Below are positions 1 to 11,729 of a stretch of DNA of 64,000 nt, one piece after another. Both the position numbers and the translations under genes were made by a program. The DNA is from Protonemura montana (Eukaryota > Arthropoda > Insecta > Plecoptera > Nemouridae), in the NCBI GenBank assembly GCA_947568835.1, contig OX387603.1, positions 11,144,151 to 11,208,150 of the forward strand, read 5' to 3'. The notes below the pieces were generated by a model. That model saw only the letters and a list, made by a program, of their open reading frames with translations, searched no databases and was not told the DNA's origin. Each line of letters starts with the position of its first letter. The first letter of the stretch is position 1.

Positions 1-920
1 GGCACAGAGGCAAGTTTAACACGTGGCAAAAACGTAGCATATTGATTAGCTGCGTCGCCGAGTGGGACAGAGACAAAAGAATACCAACCACCCACGAGTC
101 GAACAGAGAAAAAGTTAGCCAAAGTGTATGGGACGCCACCATGTAAATGCATATCTCCACACACCGTAAAGTGGCTGCGGCCGTTGTGGTTCGGGAGGGC
201 TGGGTTCGGTGCCCGCTAGCCGGCATCGGGACGTCCCTAGGGTCGTGGTATCCGCCGGGGACGTCGACTGGTCTCTGGGAAGAGGCGTCGTTAACGGCGT
301 CGCCGTCGTTGCGTTGGTAGAGTATGAGACATGCAATATGCAAGGCAATCTCGGCGAGTGGTGGACGCTGAGACCGACATCGTTTGAACATGGTTTGAGT
401 TTGTCCTGGACGGATAGCTGGCTTGCTTTATCTCTTTGTGGTGGCAATGGTTGGACAGTGAGCTGGCTATAGGGATGTGGGATTTAGGACGAAGGGAGGT
501 TAGGGGCAAAATTTTATTTGTTTTTGGGCTTCGAGTCACGTTCAATTTCAATTTCAGCGTTACCATGGGGAGAATTTGTAAATATATGTAGATAGAGGCA
601 ATGAAGAAGTTTCTTGTAAACGTTTCCGAATATTCGTTTTTCAAAGGCGCCTCTTATTTAATTTTTGTGCAAACAATTCCCTTTTCACTTTAACTTCATT
701 TTTCTTGGAACTATGAAAATGTTGATCAACTGTAGGTATTGTTTGGTTAAAATCACGTACCTACCCCAATCGGGTGCGATATTGGAAACCCCGCGCTAAA
801 TTCAGTTACGTAAACAGAATTTTTGATTGCCTATTCTCATCACCAACGACCATATTTAACATTTTTCGCGGAATTTTATAAATATATATGGTGTCCAGCG
901 TATATAAGTGTATATAAATA

Positions 921-940
921 TGTGTGTGTGTGTGTGTGTG
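921..940. repeat. (TG)10 microsatellite
   Basis: Ten uninterrupted TG dinucleotides, followed by an imperfect AGTGAGTG stretch. Simple sequence repeat in intergenic DNA. Confidence 0.9.
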
Positions 941-3900
941 AGTGAGTGTATATAGTGCTTAAACTTAAAAGTAGCCTTCATCTAATCTAATTGGTGTATG
1001 GTACCAGTAACTCTTTTGCCCCTCTGAAGGAGTGGCTGTGGTCTTTGCCGTACGAGGCTGCCTCATCTCTCTGCGGCCGTTTCAGAGCTCGAGGGTGGGC
1101 GAACGCCTAGATGCGTGTTTGGCACGTGTAACGAGCTAGCTGGAGAAACGCCTCCCCAACCCACCGCCGCCCGCCAAGCACGGCGCGTGAATAAATAAAT
1201 AGCTGGGCTCTTGGATATAGGTGGCAGTGTTTTATCAATTTTATGAACGCGCACTCTCGCAAAATTGCGACTGGCAAATTCTGGTTGCAAAGCGGGGCAT
1301 TGGGCGCGAGCTAGCGGGCGAGCGAGTTTTAGAAATGGCGTCATGAAGAAGTTGGACGTACGTTCGTACACGTCGTGTGATGCGAGGCAGCGGGCGGGAT
1401 GCACAATTTAGGGGCGCAATTTCAAACTCGGCGACCGTTATTCCATGACTCGGAGCGTTACTATGTATATATATAGATATATGCTGGCCGTGGTTCATAA
1501 AGAGGTCTCTCTGGCTTTTGAGTCTTGGTTAAAAAATAGAGAGTTGGGTTTATTTTTCCCGGCACGATCTGCTCCTAAAATTCAATCTCCGTCATTAACC
1601 CCATGCGCCGATACGCGTGAAATGAGAAATTACCGCTCGCTCGCCGTTGATTCGTGAGCCGATGGTGTGGGGCTGGAACCTCGACGTTCGGTTCCACATT
1701 CTATCGACTATCGAAAATTCTTGGGGTTCTTTTGGGAGGCAAACCGACATGACGCCAACGCCAGCACTTCCCTTAACATCTACCTTAAAGTAGTAGTTTT
1801 ATGATGATATATAGAGCACGTTCCAAAGTTCAAATCCCATGACTTCTACGCGAATTGCTTAGTCAGGGATTCCGAGCGAGGATAAAGGGGTTAGACTCGG
1901 AGAAATTGCACTCGACTAGGACGCTTGCCAAGATTCACTGCTGCCTTTTGATGTTAATATGAAGGCGGCATTAAACGGCATTAAACGTGTAAAACTAACT
2001 CAAAAATGTGAATCTATCTGACATTCTGTTTCGCTTATCGAAGAAAACCCTGATTCGGAAGTAAAGGTCGGGTTTCTTTCCCTTTATTACTGACTTTCTA
2101 ATTTCTGCGGAAATATCAATTTGCTGCTATGTGATGTATCAAAATATCTTTGCCACACGAACCCTCGAAATAACGTTGAACTAAAAACAAAGAGCTTCGT
2201 TTTCATCAAGAGAAACTATTCTCAAAATTCTAAATGTCCCATCCCAATGGGCCACCCAATCTTCTCGATCTGACCCTTTCCGCAACTTGCCTACACGCAG
2301 TCCACCCTCCTAACCACATTACAAAGTTTCTGAACTCTGCGTGCCAAAGGCGACGTTTACAACTCCGACTTCCCACTAACTCACTCGCCCTACGTCTCGG
2401 TACGTAACATTACTCCAATGGACTGAACACTGGTCGCGGGCGATTGCCAAGATCACAGAGAAATTATTCAGTCACAGGAGACTTCACCGTCGTCTGGATC
2501 GCCGCTTGACTCATCTTATTTACCATCGGCATTCTAGGAAGGCGGTGCTCTACCCTGCGACATGGGCCGGACCGGTGGAAGGGGGACACGACGTCACTCT
2601 GTCGTGCCAAACGTCGGAAATAGGTCTCCCGGACTCACCACTTGGCATAGAGAGCCAAGGCACCGTGTTTTTGTTTTTGTTTTCTGATTTAATGGGAACG
2701 TTTCGACAGTTAGGTCATTTCACGCGGCGGATGAGTAGGAGCACAGAGGAATTGCATCGTAATGAGAGCTTACTTCATACTGATACGATGAAGTTTGTGA
2801 TGGACCAATTGCTCATAGCTATCGTATCAACGGAGCGACATAAACCGTTGCAAGAGCGTTGAGAGAGGATTGATTAGATACCCCTTAACTCATGTAGAGC
2901 CTATCGATTAAGAGGTTAATTAGGGTTAACGTATGGTCGTTGGTATACCTACAACACGATTTAGCAAAACACGGAGGTCATAGATACACCTTACATTAAT
3001 TCCATATATAAATACATTATAAATAACGATTTCATGGGATAGGAAAGCACACCATTACCAACAAACTATCCGTTGGCTATATTCACAGGGATGTATACAT
3101 ATATGTGATGCGCATCGCAATTCAGAGTACGCTACTTTTCATTATAAACACGTACACTCTAATTAAGTGGTAGGACCCCTCAACTCAATGTGAGTCAAAC
3201 TCATAATCGATTAATAAATCCATCCAACTAAATGATGAGGGCGCCGTCACTGTCGTAGCTGACGGTCGTACCGGACGGAACGGCGGCTATATGGACCTCC
3301 CGAGAGAAATGTACCCGACGATAAAATGTAATGTGCGAAATTGCGCTCATTCCCCATGATATTGAACTGACATCGATCGCAAGGGACATGTGAGATATTT
3401 TGGCACTCAATGATATAGAGAGAGAAATCCGCTCACTCAGCTGAGAGTGTTTGCTGTGTATGGCTGCGTTTCCCCTGTGCGGGCAAACATTAACGCCACG
3501 GCATATCGCCCGGTGACCGCAGGCACTCCGAACGCGCCCCACTGCGCTGATAACGATGCTGAAGGGGCGCTTTGCGGTCAGTGTACACGCATGGGCTAAT
3601 GGCCTTATGCCTAACGGCACCTCCATCACGCAAATATTAGTGAATTCGCCTACGTTAAATTGGATAATGGTCGTAAAACTCTAAAGAAAACTCATAAAAA
3701 CTGTCGTAAACGTGCGTTAATGATCTTAGATTCCTTAAATATATAACCCATGGCGTGGTAAAATTACGCATTAACTATCCGAAAATTTAATAAATCTTCT
3801 GTAATAATTCTTGTGATTTTAGCGGAAATGTGTCCTCATTACATCACTCTTTAGGTAGAGGATGAGAGAAACCCACAAATATAATTTGCTATAGAACATA

Positions 3901-4481
3901 TGGGGGAGTCAACTCTTGTAGATGGCAATCGGAAAATGAACCACCCGGTGGTAACACGTTTCACGTCGGAGCCACAAATTTTCCTGGCTGTTCACACTGA
4001 ATATAACGAAGGGTGCGGTGGGGTGAGTTCCATAACTTTGTCCTCGAAGCTGAGACACATGATCAACCAACATTTCGTATAATTGGTCCATTGACAACAT
4101 TGACAAGAAGAGAAATATCTTACGACCACAGCCTTTCCTAAAGGCAAGAAAAGTTATGGAAAAACACTCTAGACCCCAGGGAGTTATTCACATGCCATGA
4201 CAGCTAGAGGCCGTATTTCCTTCAAATATTGCAAACCTCCCAAACCTAGAAATACGGCAAAGCGTGAAATTTATCGTGTGTCATAGAGACTTCACATATC
4301 GTCAATCCAATTAGCCGCCCCTATGAAAGCGTCATAAAATTCATTGCCATCGCATTTTCCCACTAAACATGTGCAGCAACTGGACATGCACCGTCTAAAC
4401 TGCACATGCACCGTCAGTTCACAATTTCCCTGCATAACATAATCGCATCAAATCGCCTCGCCATCTGGACGCAACAAAGAG

Positions 4482-4482
<1 letters not shown>

Positions 4483-4530
<48 letters not shown>
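4483..4530. repeat. (CGC)16 trinucleotide repeat
   Basis: Sixteen perfect CGC/GCC units in intergenic DNA. It reads as poly-Ala on either strand in short open frames, but no flanking exon or domain supports coding. Confidence 0.9.
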
Positions 4531-5060
4531 TAAATTCCTCACGCATTTTGTCTCAGGGTCACGCGCCGGAAGCGTCCCTTTGAATGACACCGGCACGGCA
4601 TGCGGCGACGTCGGCACGGCTCTCTTTTGACAAGACATGGTAAACAGGGCAAATGGGGAAAACGGGACACGGACGCTAGGTGCGCACGAAGTTGGTTATC
4701 AAGAGTCGACATCGGAATTAGTGATGACTTAGCTGAGGAGACTTGCTGACGAGACGTTAAGTCTGCGGAGTCGTCACGGGAGGTTTAGGTGCCACCCATG
4801 CTTTTTTTTTCAAATGTTTACAGTTACATCGGATTAATAGCATCGAGATGTGGTGACAATGCTTATTGTAACGTCGCCAAGGGATGGGCGCTGTTTTAAA
4901 TTGTTGTCCTTTTTTTGGAACCATGTCATCCGTTGCTGTGTGCATCTGAGGTATGCAATATAAATATAGTTGAACCATGGTCTAAGTGACAGTTATCAAG
5001 GTGTGTTTCATTCCAACATTTTTAACACCTACCACCCGGCCGCACTGAATTGTAGGGGCA

Positions 5061-5251
5061 TAACCAATCGGTGTCTAGAAAAATCATCTAAATTTCCACT
5101 TCAGCATTCTTGATTAAGAGTGAATTTCCTCTGCCATTAACATTTATTCCAGGATTAGCCAATCGGTGACGAGGAAAATCGTCTAAATTTCCATTTCAGC
5201 ATTATTGATTATGAGTAAATTTTCTCTGCCATTTACATTTTTAAAGGATTC
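5061..5251. repeat. Two-copy tandem repeat, 95-bp unit
   Basis: Two diverged copies lie head to tail: the motif ccaatcggtg recurs 95 bp apart (5064 and 5159), followed in both by cognate stretches ending in ctctgccatt-acattt. No known element recognised. Confidence 0.8.
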
Positions 5252-5611
5252 AAATAAAGTTCATGTCTACATCACGAACTAAAAAAAATAGAAACGATTT
5301 TAATAAAAGTATAGTGCATGCGATAAGCTACAACAAAGGAGTAGCAAAACACATAAAGAATGCAGGTTGCCATTCGTTTTTGCAGCAAGGGTATAACGAC
5401 CGACAGATTATGGGGTAGAATAAGGGTTGGCAAAACACGTGAAGAAATTGGGAATAACGTTGTTTATCGTGTCTACGGGAACGTAAGTTAATAATTCCAC
5501 ATTCTTTCAAACACGATTGTGCACCCCCATGCTATATTTTGCCACCACCCTTTACCAAACTCACTCCCTGGCCCCGTATGCTACACTGTGGCGACGACGA
5601 CAGTTAGGGGA

Positions 5612-5627
5612 GGGGGGGGGGGGGGGG
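5612..5627. repeat. G16 homopolymer
   Basis: Sixteen Gs, preceded by ggggA and followed by aataaaca. One of several long G runs in the left 25 kb; see findings. Confidence 0.9.
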
Positions 5628-6849
5628 AATAAACAGAAGTCAGCGAGCTAACTTTTACTTTTCCATTTCCACCCTCTACGCCTGCCAACACCGGTGACAA
5701 TAAATAAAAAAACGGGTAGCGCTCTGCGACATTTGAAATATCTGTTTATAGTATCAGAATGGGATTTTGCGGACTTTCCAGCATCGCATCCTCACGCCAT
5801 GCTGTTGACCTGTGTTGCCTATTATCAAGGGTACCGCGAGGAATATTCCCCAAAGAGAACTCTCACTGGGACTTAAAGGCTCCAAACCTCCAAGTGACCC
5901 AAGTCCTTGCGGGTGTAGAGATAACGCATACAACCAAATGCGGGTCCCAGGTGTAATTCTTAGCTCTTAAGTGAAAGACAAGGGAGCTTACGGGGATCAT
6001 CTCCATTCTCTTTACCAAGTGGTTCAACTTTGCTGGATTACTCCCTTCCGTTTTATAGTCTACGTCTCTACTCTTTACGCTCTGTAATCTAGATTGGATT
6101 GGCCGTTATAGGCGCCGGGAATCGCCACTTAACCGTAATGAAAGCCCACTCCACTCAATTTCTTTGAAAGGAATTCTCTTATCAGCAACCCCGGCTGGAC
6201 CCGGCTCTTGCCCGGGGGAAGCAGTCAATAGAAGAACACGGTCCACTGGGCAGAGAGACCCTTTCGCACGTTCGCCTGGCGCCCCACATACACGAAATGA
6301 AATCCATGTGGCGCTATGGTCGGGGCTCCAGATTCATGTTCCACGTTTGTGATGGAACGTCTTTGGTTGTGTCAGGAGGCGATGACAGCAAGATGGATGA
6401 ACAGGATGCTGGGACGAAGCTGGGTTGTTCCGTTTCGGGGCGAATGATTCCAGAAGGGGTGGGTTGTAGGAGCATTGAAAAGCATTAATTGTCTAGCATT
6501 TAGACGGGAGCCGTGTTTTTTTCGGAAAGCCTAGCACATTTGACAACGTCTATGGCTATGACAATGCGCTTTGCTATAAAGAGCAAATTCTATACAATCT
6601 GGACAAAGTCTCGCTGTCTGTAGAGAATTAGAGATTGACTTGCAATTCAATTTAGATTATCTCTTGTTCTGTTTTCAGATGAATTAAAATTTTCACTTTG
6701 TTAAAAAGAGATTGCGCCAGAATAATCCGGGTATAATGTCTTGACGTATTTCGAGATATACGAATCCTTTGGGAAACCAAAAATCACTCAGAATATGAAT
6801 AAACCGATGCAACATCCCTTAGGGCCACGGTTGTTGATAACCACTAGTC

Positions 6850-6876
6850 GGGGGGGGGGGGGGGGGGGGGGGGGGG
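6850..6876. repeat. G27 homopolymer
   Basis: Twenty-seven consecutive Gs followed by taaataaaca. Strong G-quadruplex potential. Exact length is likely uncertain because homopolymers are prone to sequencing error. Confidence 0.85.
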
Positions 6877-7239
6877 TAAATAAACACCGTCATCGCCTCC
6901 CCGCTTGACATACAGACAAAAGGATGACCCACGACTCCAATTCCCAACCAATCCTCATCTCCGACCATCCCGCTCTCTCCGACGTCAACAGCGACGCCGA
7001 CGCCCTCGGCTCGACGCTTGGCGCCGCCGGTACACCGCTATTAATAAACGTCGGCGTCGTCGGCGTCGGATCTCCTTTTACTTTCCGTGTGCCACCTGCT
7101 TGCACGACGTCGCGCCTGCGGTCGCGAGAGCGCGCTGAGCGCTAGCTACCGTTTTCGCATGCCGGCGCGAAATGGGATATTTATTGGCAATTTGTCGCCG
7201 CTTTGAACGATGGGACGAGCCACTATTGGCAACCTATAA

Positions 7240-7640
7240 CTTTGCCAAACTTGTTAATGAGTGTACGCGGTGCGCCTATTTTGGTTACTTTCAAGTTTCA
7301 AATGCAATTTGGAGCATTGCAGATCAAACGAAGACTGGCCTGTATAGTCACCACTGTGGCTACCAAGATGGTTTAAAACCAAAGTTCCAAACTTTCTTGT
7401 TTCCACCAAACTTTGGAGGACTGCTGATTGTTGATAGGCCTGTAGTCCCATGGTCTTACCAAATGGGTGAATCTGGTTATATCCATACTTTGAAACAAAT
7501 ATTGGAAAAAATGTAATTGCCTGCCAGCGTACAACCTTACCAAACTGTTTGTAATGTTCAGTAACTTTCAAATCAAATTTGAAGCACAGCTGATCGGTGA
7601 CTGGTTGGCCTGTCGTACCACCACGGTGGGATACTTGATT
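7240..7640. repeat. Degenerate repeat, about three copies
   Basis: Similar blocks recur at about 7290-7370, 7408-7450 and 7562-7640. Each runs from a caaa(c/t)ttgga(g)ca-like segment through a gctgat/gcagat core to ggcctgt followed by a ccac-rich tail. The copies are well diverged. They may be an old minisatellite or a decayed transposon interior. A 114-codon open frame crosses the block but resembles no protein I know. Confidence 0.45.
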
Positions 7641-8114
7641 GCTGTAAACTTGCCCGGTTTACGATAGACAATAAACGAAGAGGGTTTGAACAAACGCATC
7701 GTGGTACAAATCCGTGGGGTCCCCGCACGTGGTCTGCCCCCTGCCACCCACCGAGAATCTAGGGACCCCACCGTGCATTCCAGGGAGGTTCGACCGGGAT
7801 GCGACCGGCAGCACGCTCGATTGGCAACCACTGCACGATCACAGAGCGAATTCGGTAACTAGCAAATTAATTTCAGCGCACTTTCATTAAACACGTAGCT
7901 CTGTCTAAGATGATTCTCACCGTTTGGGGGAATCATTTTAATTATGCTACAAAATACAAAATCATCTAGACACATGGAAACGGGGTCGATGAGTATATTG
8001 CTTACAATGCAGCTTAGGACTAAGCATATGACAGAGGACTGCCAAAGCTACAATTACTCTGATAGTTTTTGACGTTTCCCATTCAGGATTCATACAGATG
8101 CGATTGGGACTCAC

Positions 8115-8298
8115 CAAACAACGGAGACCACTGCGCCGCTGGTCGCCACTCGGGAAAATGTCTAGGAAAGCGTTCCCGACTCCACGCCGTGTGCATGACA
8201 ACGCGGTAGACCAACAGCTGGTCAGGAGGACACCCCTGCTCACAGGACGCCGTTGTGACAGCTAGAGCGATCAGGACGAGGCTCCAGCGTGCCGTCAT
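8115..8298 (-). CDS. First exon of a secreted spondin-N-domain protein (partial)
   Basis: The minus-strand ATG at 8298 opens a 61-codon exon closed by a GTGAGT donor just below 8115, leaving phase 1. The product begins with a clear signal peptide (hydrophobic residues about 6-17, cut near Ala-Ser-Cys) and then reads into what looks like the start of a spondin-N domain: Cys-Gln-Gly-Cys, then LLVYRV, W, RFPRHFPEW, RPAAQWSPLF. The pattern x-Y-x-V, W, FP, P-x-W-R-P-x-A-Q-W-S-x-L matches insect spondin-only proteins. Known members are secreted extracellular-matrix proteins. The following conserved segment (Ser-His, Trp, Ala-Ser-Glu-Gly) was not found downstream, so later exons may lie in long introns toward position 1 or outside the window. 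Reading through the donor gives a stop shortly after. Confidence 0.6.
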
Positions 8299-9591
8299 GG
8301 CGACGACAGGATGACGACGACGGCTTTAATGACAGGATAGCGACGTGCGTCGGGATGGAAGGACGCTGCGCGAATGAGACGAGATCGGAGACGTCGACGG
8401 TGTCGGGGGCGTCGAGGGATCGGGAGGCGTCGGGTTGGTTCGGGTAGCGTCGCCGGCTTTGTCCTGCGAGAGACGTCGTCGGGATGTTGTGGGTGGGTGG
8501 GAGAATTTGATGGGTTGTCGACGATGAGAGGATTTCTGTTCGAGAGGAAAAAGGAAAATCTTTGTGTCGCTTGCATGATTTACAAGTCAAAGGATTTTGT
8601 ATCAATATTTAAGGTGGGCGGTCGGAAGTCAGTGGACTTTGACTTTTTTGTCTCAGAATGTCTCCTGTATAACTGAAATAGAGGTCGGGGCTTGATTGTT
8701 TTGGCTCCGAACCTATCCTTGGCAGCTCTCATAGAAGCAGTCAGCATTATAAGAGTCAGATTTCTTTATTGGAGGAGAAAAATGAACACTTTAGTTCATG
8801 GCATATATGCAAATTACGTTTGAAATTTGATAAGTTGTATCTGCCCTTAGCAGTGAGAGAATTCGACGCCGAATATTTTCCAAGACATGCCAAGAAAACT
8901 CGTCTGTTTTTTTTTCTATTTGATTCTCCATTTCGATTCATCGAAATTGGATTTGAAATTGAAACCTGAAAGAGTCCCGAGAAGAGCTTTCGGAGCGCGA
9001 GTCCACCTGCCTGTGAGCTAGGGCAGAGAAAAGCGTATACCTAATGTCGAGAGGCTTTGAAGGTTTTTTTCAAATTAAAATTAATTAAAGAACAAGTTTT
9101 TAATTTCCCTAGGGTAGCAGAGCTGTAGTTTGCTGGATCGCTACTAAACAGCTCAGCATCGCTGCAGGGGTTGTGAAACCGATGAAATAAAACGTGATGC
9201 GCTCAATGACGCATGTCTTTTCCGTCCTTCTCAATTCCGTCACCGTCAGCAAAACGACATCGCTGTCAGCATATTAATTATTATTTTTTAATGCAATGAT
9301 CCACCAAAGTACGGAGATATATAGCCATACTCGAGCTGATTGTCGGCACCATTTTCAGCGTAGAAATTGCAGAATTTTAGGCCCCAAAGAGAATATTTAT
9401 CTGTCTAAAATGACAGAGGGCTAGGTGTTATTAAAACATAAATAAGATTATCAAGAGCATGACTTCTTTTCTACCAACCATTTACAACAAAATACACGTC
9501 TTATACACTACAGCTACTCGGTCTAGGGTTCCCATTGCAAAGTTTCGTTGATGCGAATTGTTTGGTTCGTTTCTCGGCTCATATATGTGAG

Positions 9592-9594
<3 letters not shown>

Positions 9595-9623
<29 letters not shown>
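9595..9623. repeat. G29 homopolymer
   Basis: Twenty-nine Gs preceded by gaggga and followed by ataagtaaaacataaaca. It is the longest G run in the window. Confidence 0.85.
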
Positions 9624-9870
9624 ATAAGTAAAACATAAACACAGCGTCTCCAAGTAAATAGAGAGCTTTTCTCCAGGCGTCCTCTCTTCGAGGGCAATCC
9701 CCTCCTCGTAGGTACTGCACGTACCCCGCGTTTTGAATTGACTCGAGGGACAACCGAATGGAAAAGCCTACGTAATACCGTTCGTCATACCTTATACTTT
9801 TGTCAGATGTAACGATCGTAACTAATGACTCTGTGTGCGGTATTTCCTCCTCCCCCCCCCTTTTTTTCAG

Positions 9871-9920
9871 TTTAAAATCAGTAATGGATCAATTTGTTCA
9901 GTTCTCAACGCCAAATGGAG
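9871..9920 (+). other. Isolated exon-like segment with a start codon
   Basis: A strong acceptor (C10-T7-CAG at 9849-9870) precedes 50 bases containing ATG and the frame MDQFVQFSTPNG, which ends at a GTAGGT donor in phase 1. No partner exon was found, and the peptide is not recognised. It could be a cryptic exon or the first coding exon of an unidentified gene. Confidence 0.25.
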
Positions 9921-11729
9921 GTAGGTGATGGCGAACCAATTTTTGGTTTTTGATAATATCTATATACACTGAACCTGAACTGTTAGTTTTATTCGAAGTT
10001 AATACATCGAATATTCATGTGATTATTCTGAATTTGTATGCTTATTCTTTTTTAATGTTTTCTATAAATAACCACAATTGTAACTTCAATTCACTTTTTA
10101 GAGATTTACTAAAAAAATTAATAAAAAACGTCAATTTTTTGGTATTAATGTGGTCAATGCACATTGGTGGACGCACTCCTCATTCTACGTATTTATAGCC
10201 TTATAGACTGACAGATCGCTAGGGATCACGAGTGTTCAATGAAATTTAACCATTTCAACTTATTTCACTATATCTGTTGATGAAACCGGAACAGGGAGAT
10301 TGCGGCAGGGGTTTAGAATAGTCGCTATTTACAAGAATTCAATATCTTTGTGAAAATTAAAAAAAACTCCATCAGTCTGCTTCCACCTCCTACCCTCCCC
10401 AATAGTAAAAAAAACTTTGTGCTGCGCTAGGATACACACCTTCACTAATTTACTTTTTTCGCGAAAATAGCAGTGAAATTATGAGAGGGGAGTTACAAGC
10501 AAAAAATATTTGACGCTCAATTATCATTGCAATAAAAAACGAAATTGACCAAATAAAATTCCTGGGATATATCCTCGTAAATGTTATCGACGAAACCTTG
10601 TCCTTGGTCAGATTTAGCAATTAGCATTGAGAGAATGTCAGGCATATTTATACGACTGCGTCTAGTTATACTTGGAGTACATGTACTGTACTAAACAGTA
10701 CACGAGTAATTGAATCAGATACAATTAAACTGTTTTTTTTGTGTGTTGAAAAATTGAAAAATGATAAGGCTTAGTTCTCATTCCAAAACCATATTTAGCC
10801 GATGCAATAGGCAAAACACATCACAAAAATCAATTCACTCTGGCTCTTGCTGATCTGGCGAGCTAACAAGAAATAATGCATATCATATTTCATGTTTTGT
10901 CTTCTTCTTTCGTGGCGACTGGCGCAGTAATTTCTCCGGGTCTGGCGTGATAAATTTTTGCGCTAGCACAATTAATGTCGTCCTTATAAAATGATTTGTT
11001 ATTCTTTACTTGAGCAATAAATTACTTTCAACAGTATTATCTGTCATTGTGCCAGTTCATTCGGGGTATCCTACTATGTCGTGCGCATGCCAGGTTTAGT
11101 AATGGCTATTTTATATCGGTAGTAAAAAGCATTAGGTGAATGATTGTGACTATTGACCGATAATAAATAAACAACTGATAAGACACGTTCTGGATTTTTT
11201 TTACGTCTCAGAATGGGGTCTCTTTATATTCCAGAGTGAGCCTCAGTGTGTATTTTGCGCAGGGCGTAAATTGTATCCATCTGTATTTTTAGACAAGGGC
11301 GTATGGGTAAACCTAAAGCACTTTGAAAATAGTGGTTGACATCCATGATTGGGATACACGTAGGCCGAACTCTCACATGTTGAACACACGAAGGCCTCGC
11401 TAATTTTGTTTACTACGCAATACTTTTAGTTCCATTCTCTGCCACCACAGCGCTACTTGTATCGAAAAACAGGAATCGTATCCGACCTTGAAATCTGTCA
11501 CAAAACTCCGCATCAAATCGTCTTGTGTTTTTCGTAATTTACTGAAAACTCCTTTATTGTCAACTGATTCGTCCGTCTGGCACATCAGCGCCTATACACT
11601 GGGCTTGTCGTGTTCCAATTGTTTCGTTCCATCATCTCTTGAACAGAGCATCAAGTTGATTCGAGCTAACATCAACAGCGAGGCGGCTGTCCAAGGCTAG
11701 AAAGGGCCGCGACGCATCGCGTAGGTACT

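Larger units (their letters stand above)
1..8114. other. Gene-poor region, no gene recognised
   Basis: Apart from the repeats listed separately, I recognise no protein domain or RNA gene here. Open frames up to about 130 codons exist on both strands but lack splice-site partners, domain motifs or consistent coding bias. Moderately GC-rich patches lie near 200-340, 1060-1400, 3230-3600 and 6900-7150; they could be exons of unknown genes, including the missing exons of the spondin-type gene that starts at 8298 on the minus strand, but none could be matched. Confidence 0.5.
8299..11729. other. Intergenic, upstream of spondin-type exon and PDCD4
   Basis: This contains the likely promoters of the minus-strand spondin-type gene and of PDCD4, a G29 run at 9595-9623, and one isolated exon-like segment at 9871-9920. 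I see no other recognisable coding sequence. The PDCD4 5' UTR probably lies within the last few hundred bases. Confidence 0.5.

Noticed and set aside
2506-2862. 118-codon plus-strand open frame
   Set aside because: No domain resemblance on either strand and no convincing splice sites.
3228-3629. 133-codon minus-strand open frame
   Set aside because: Long for chance, but it has no domain, signal or splice partner, and the residue composition looks random. It does not continue the spondin-type exon.
4406-4638. Poly-alanine frames on both strands
   Set aside because: They are produced by the (CGC)16 repeat; no flanking exon evidence.
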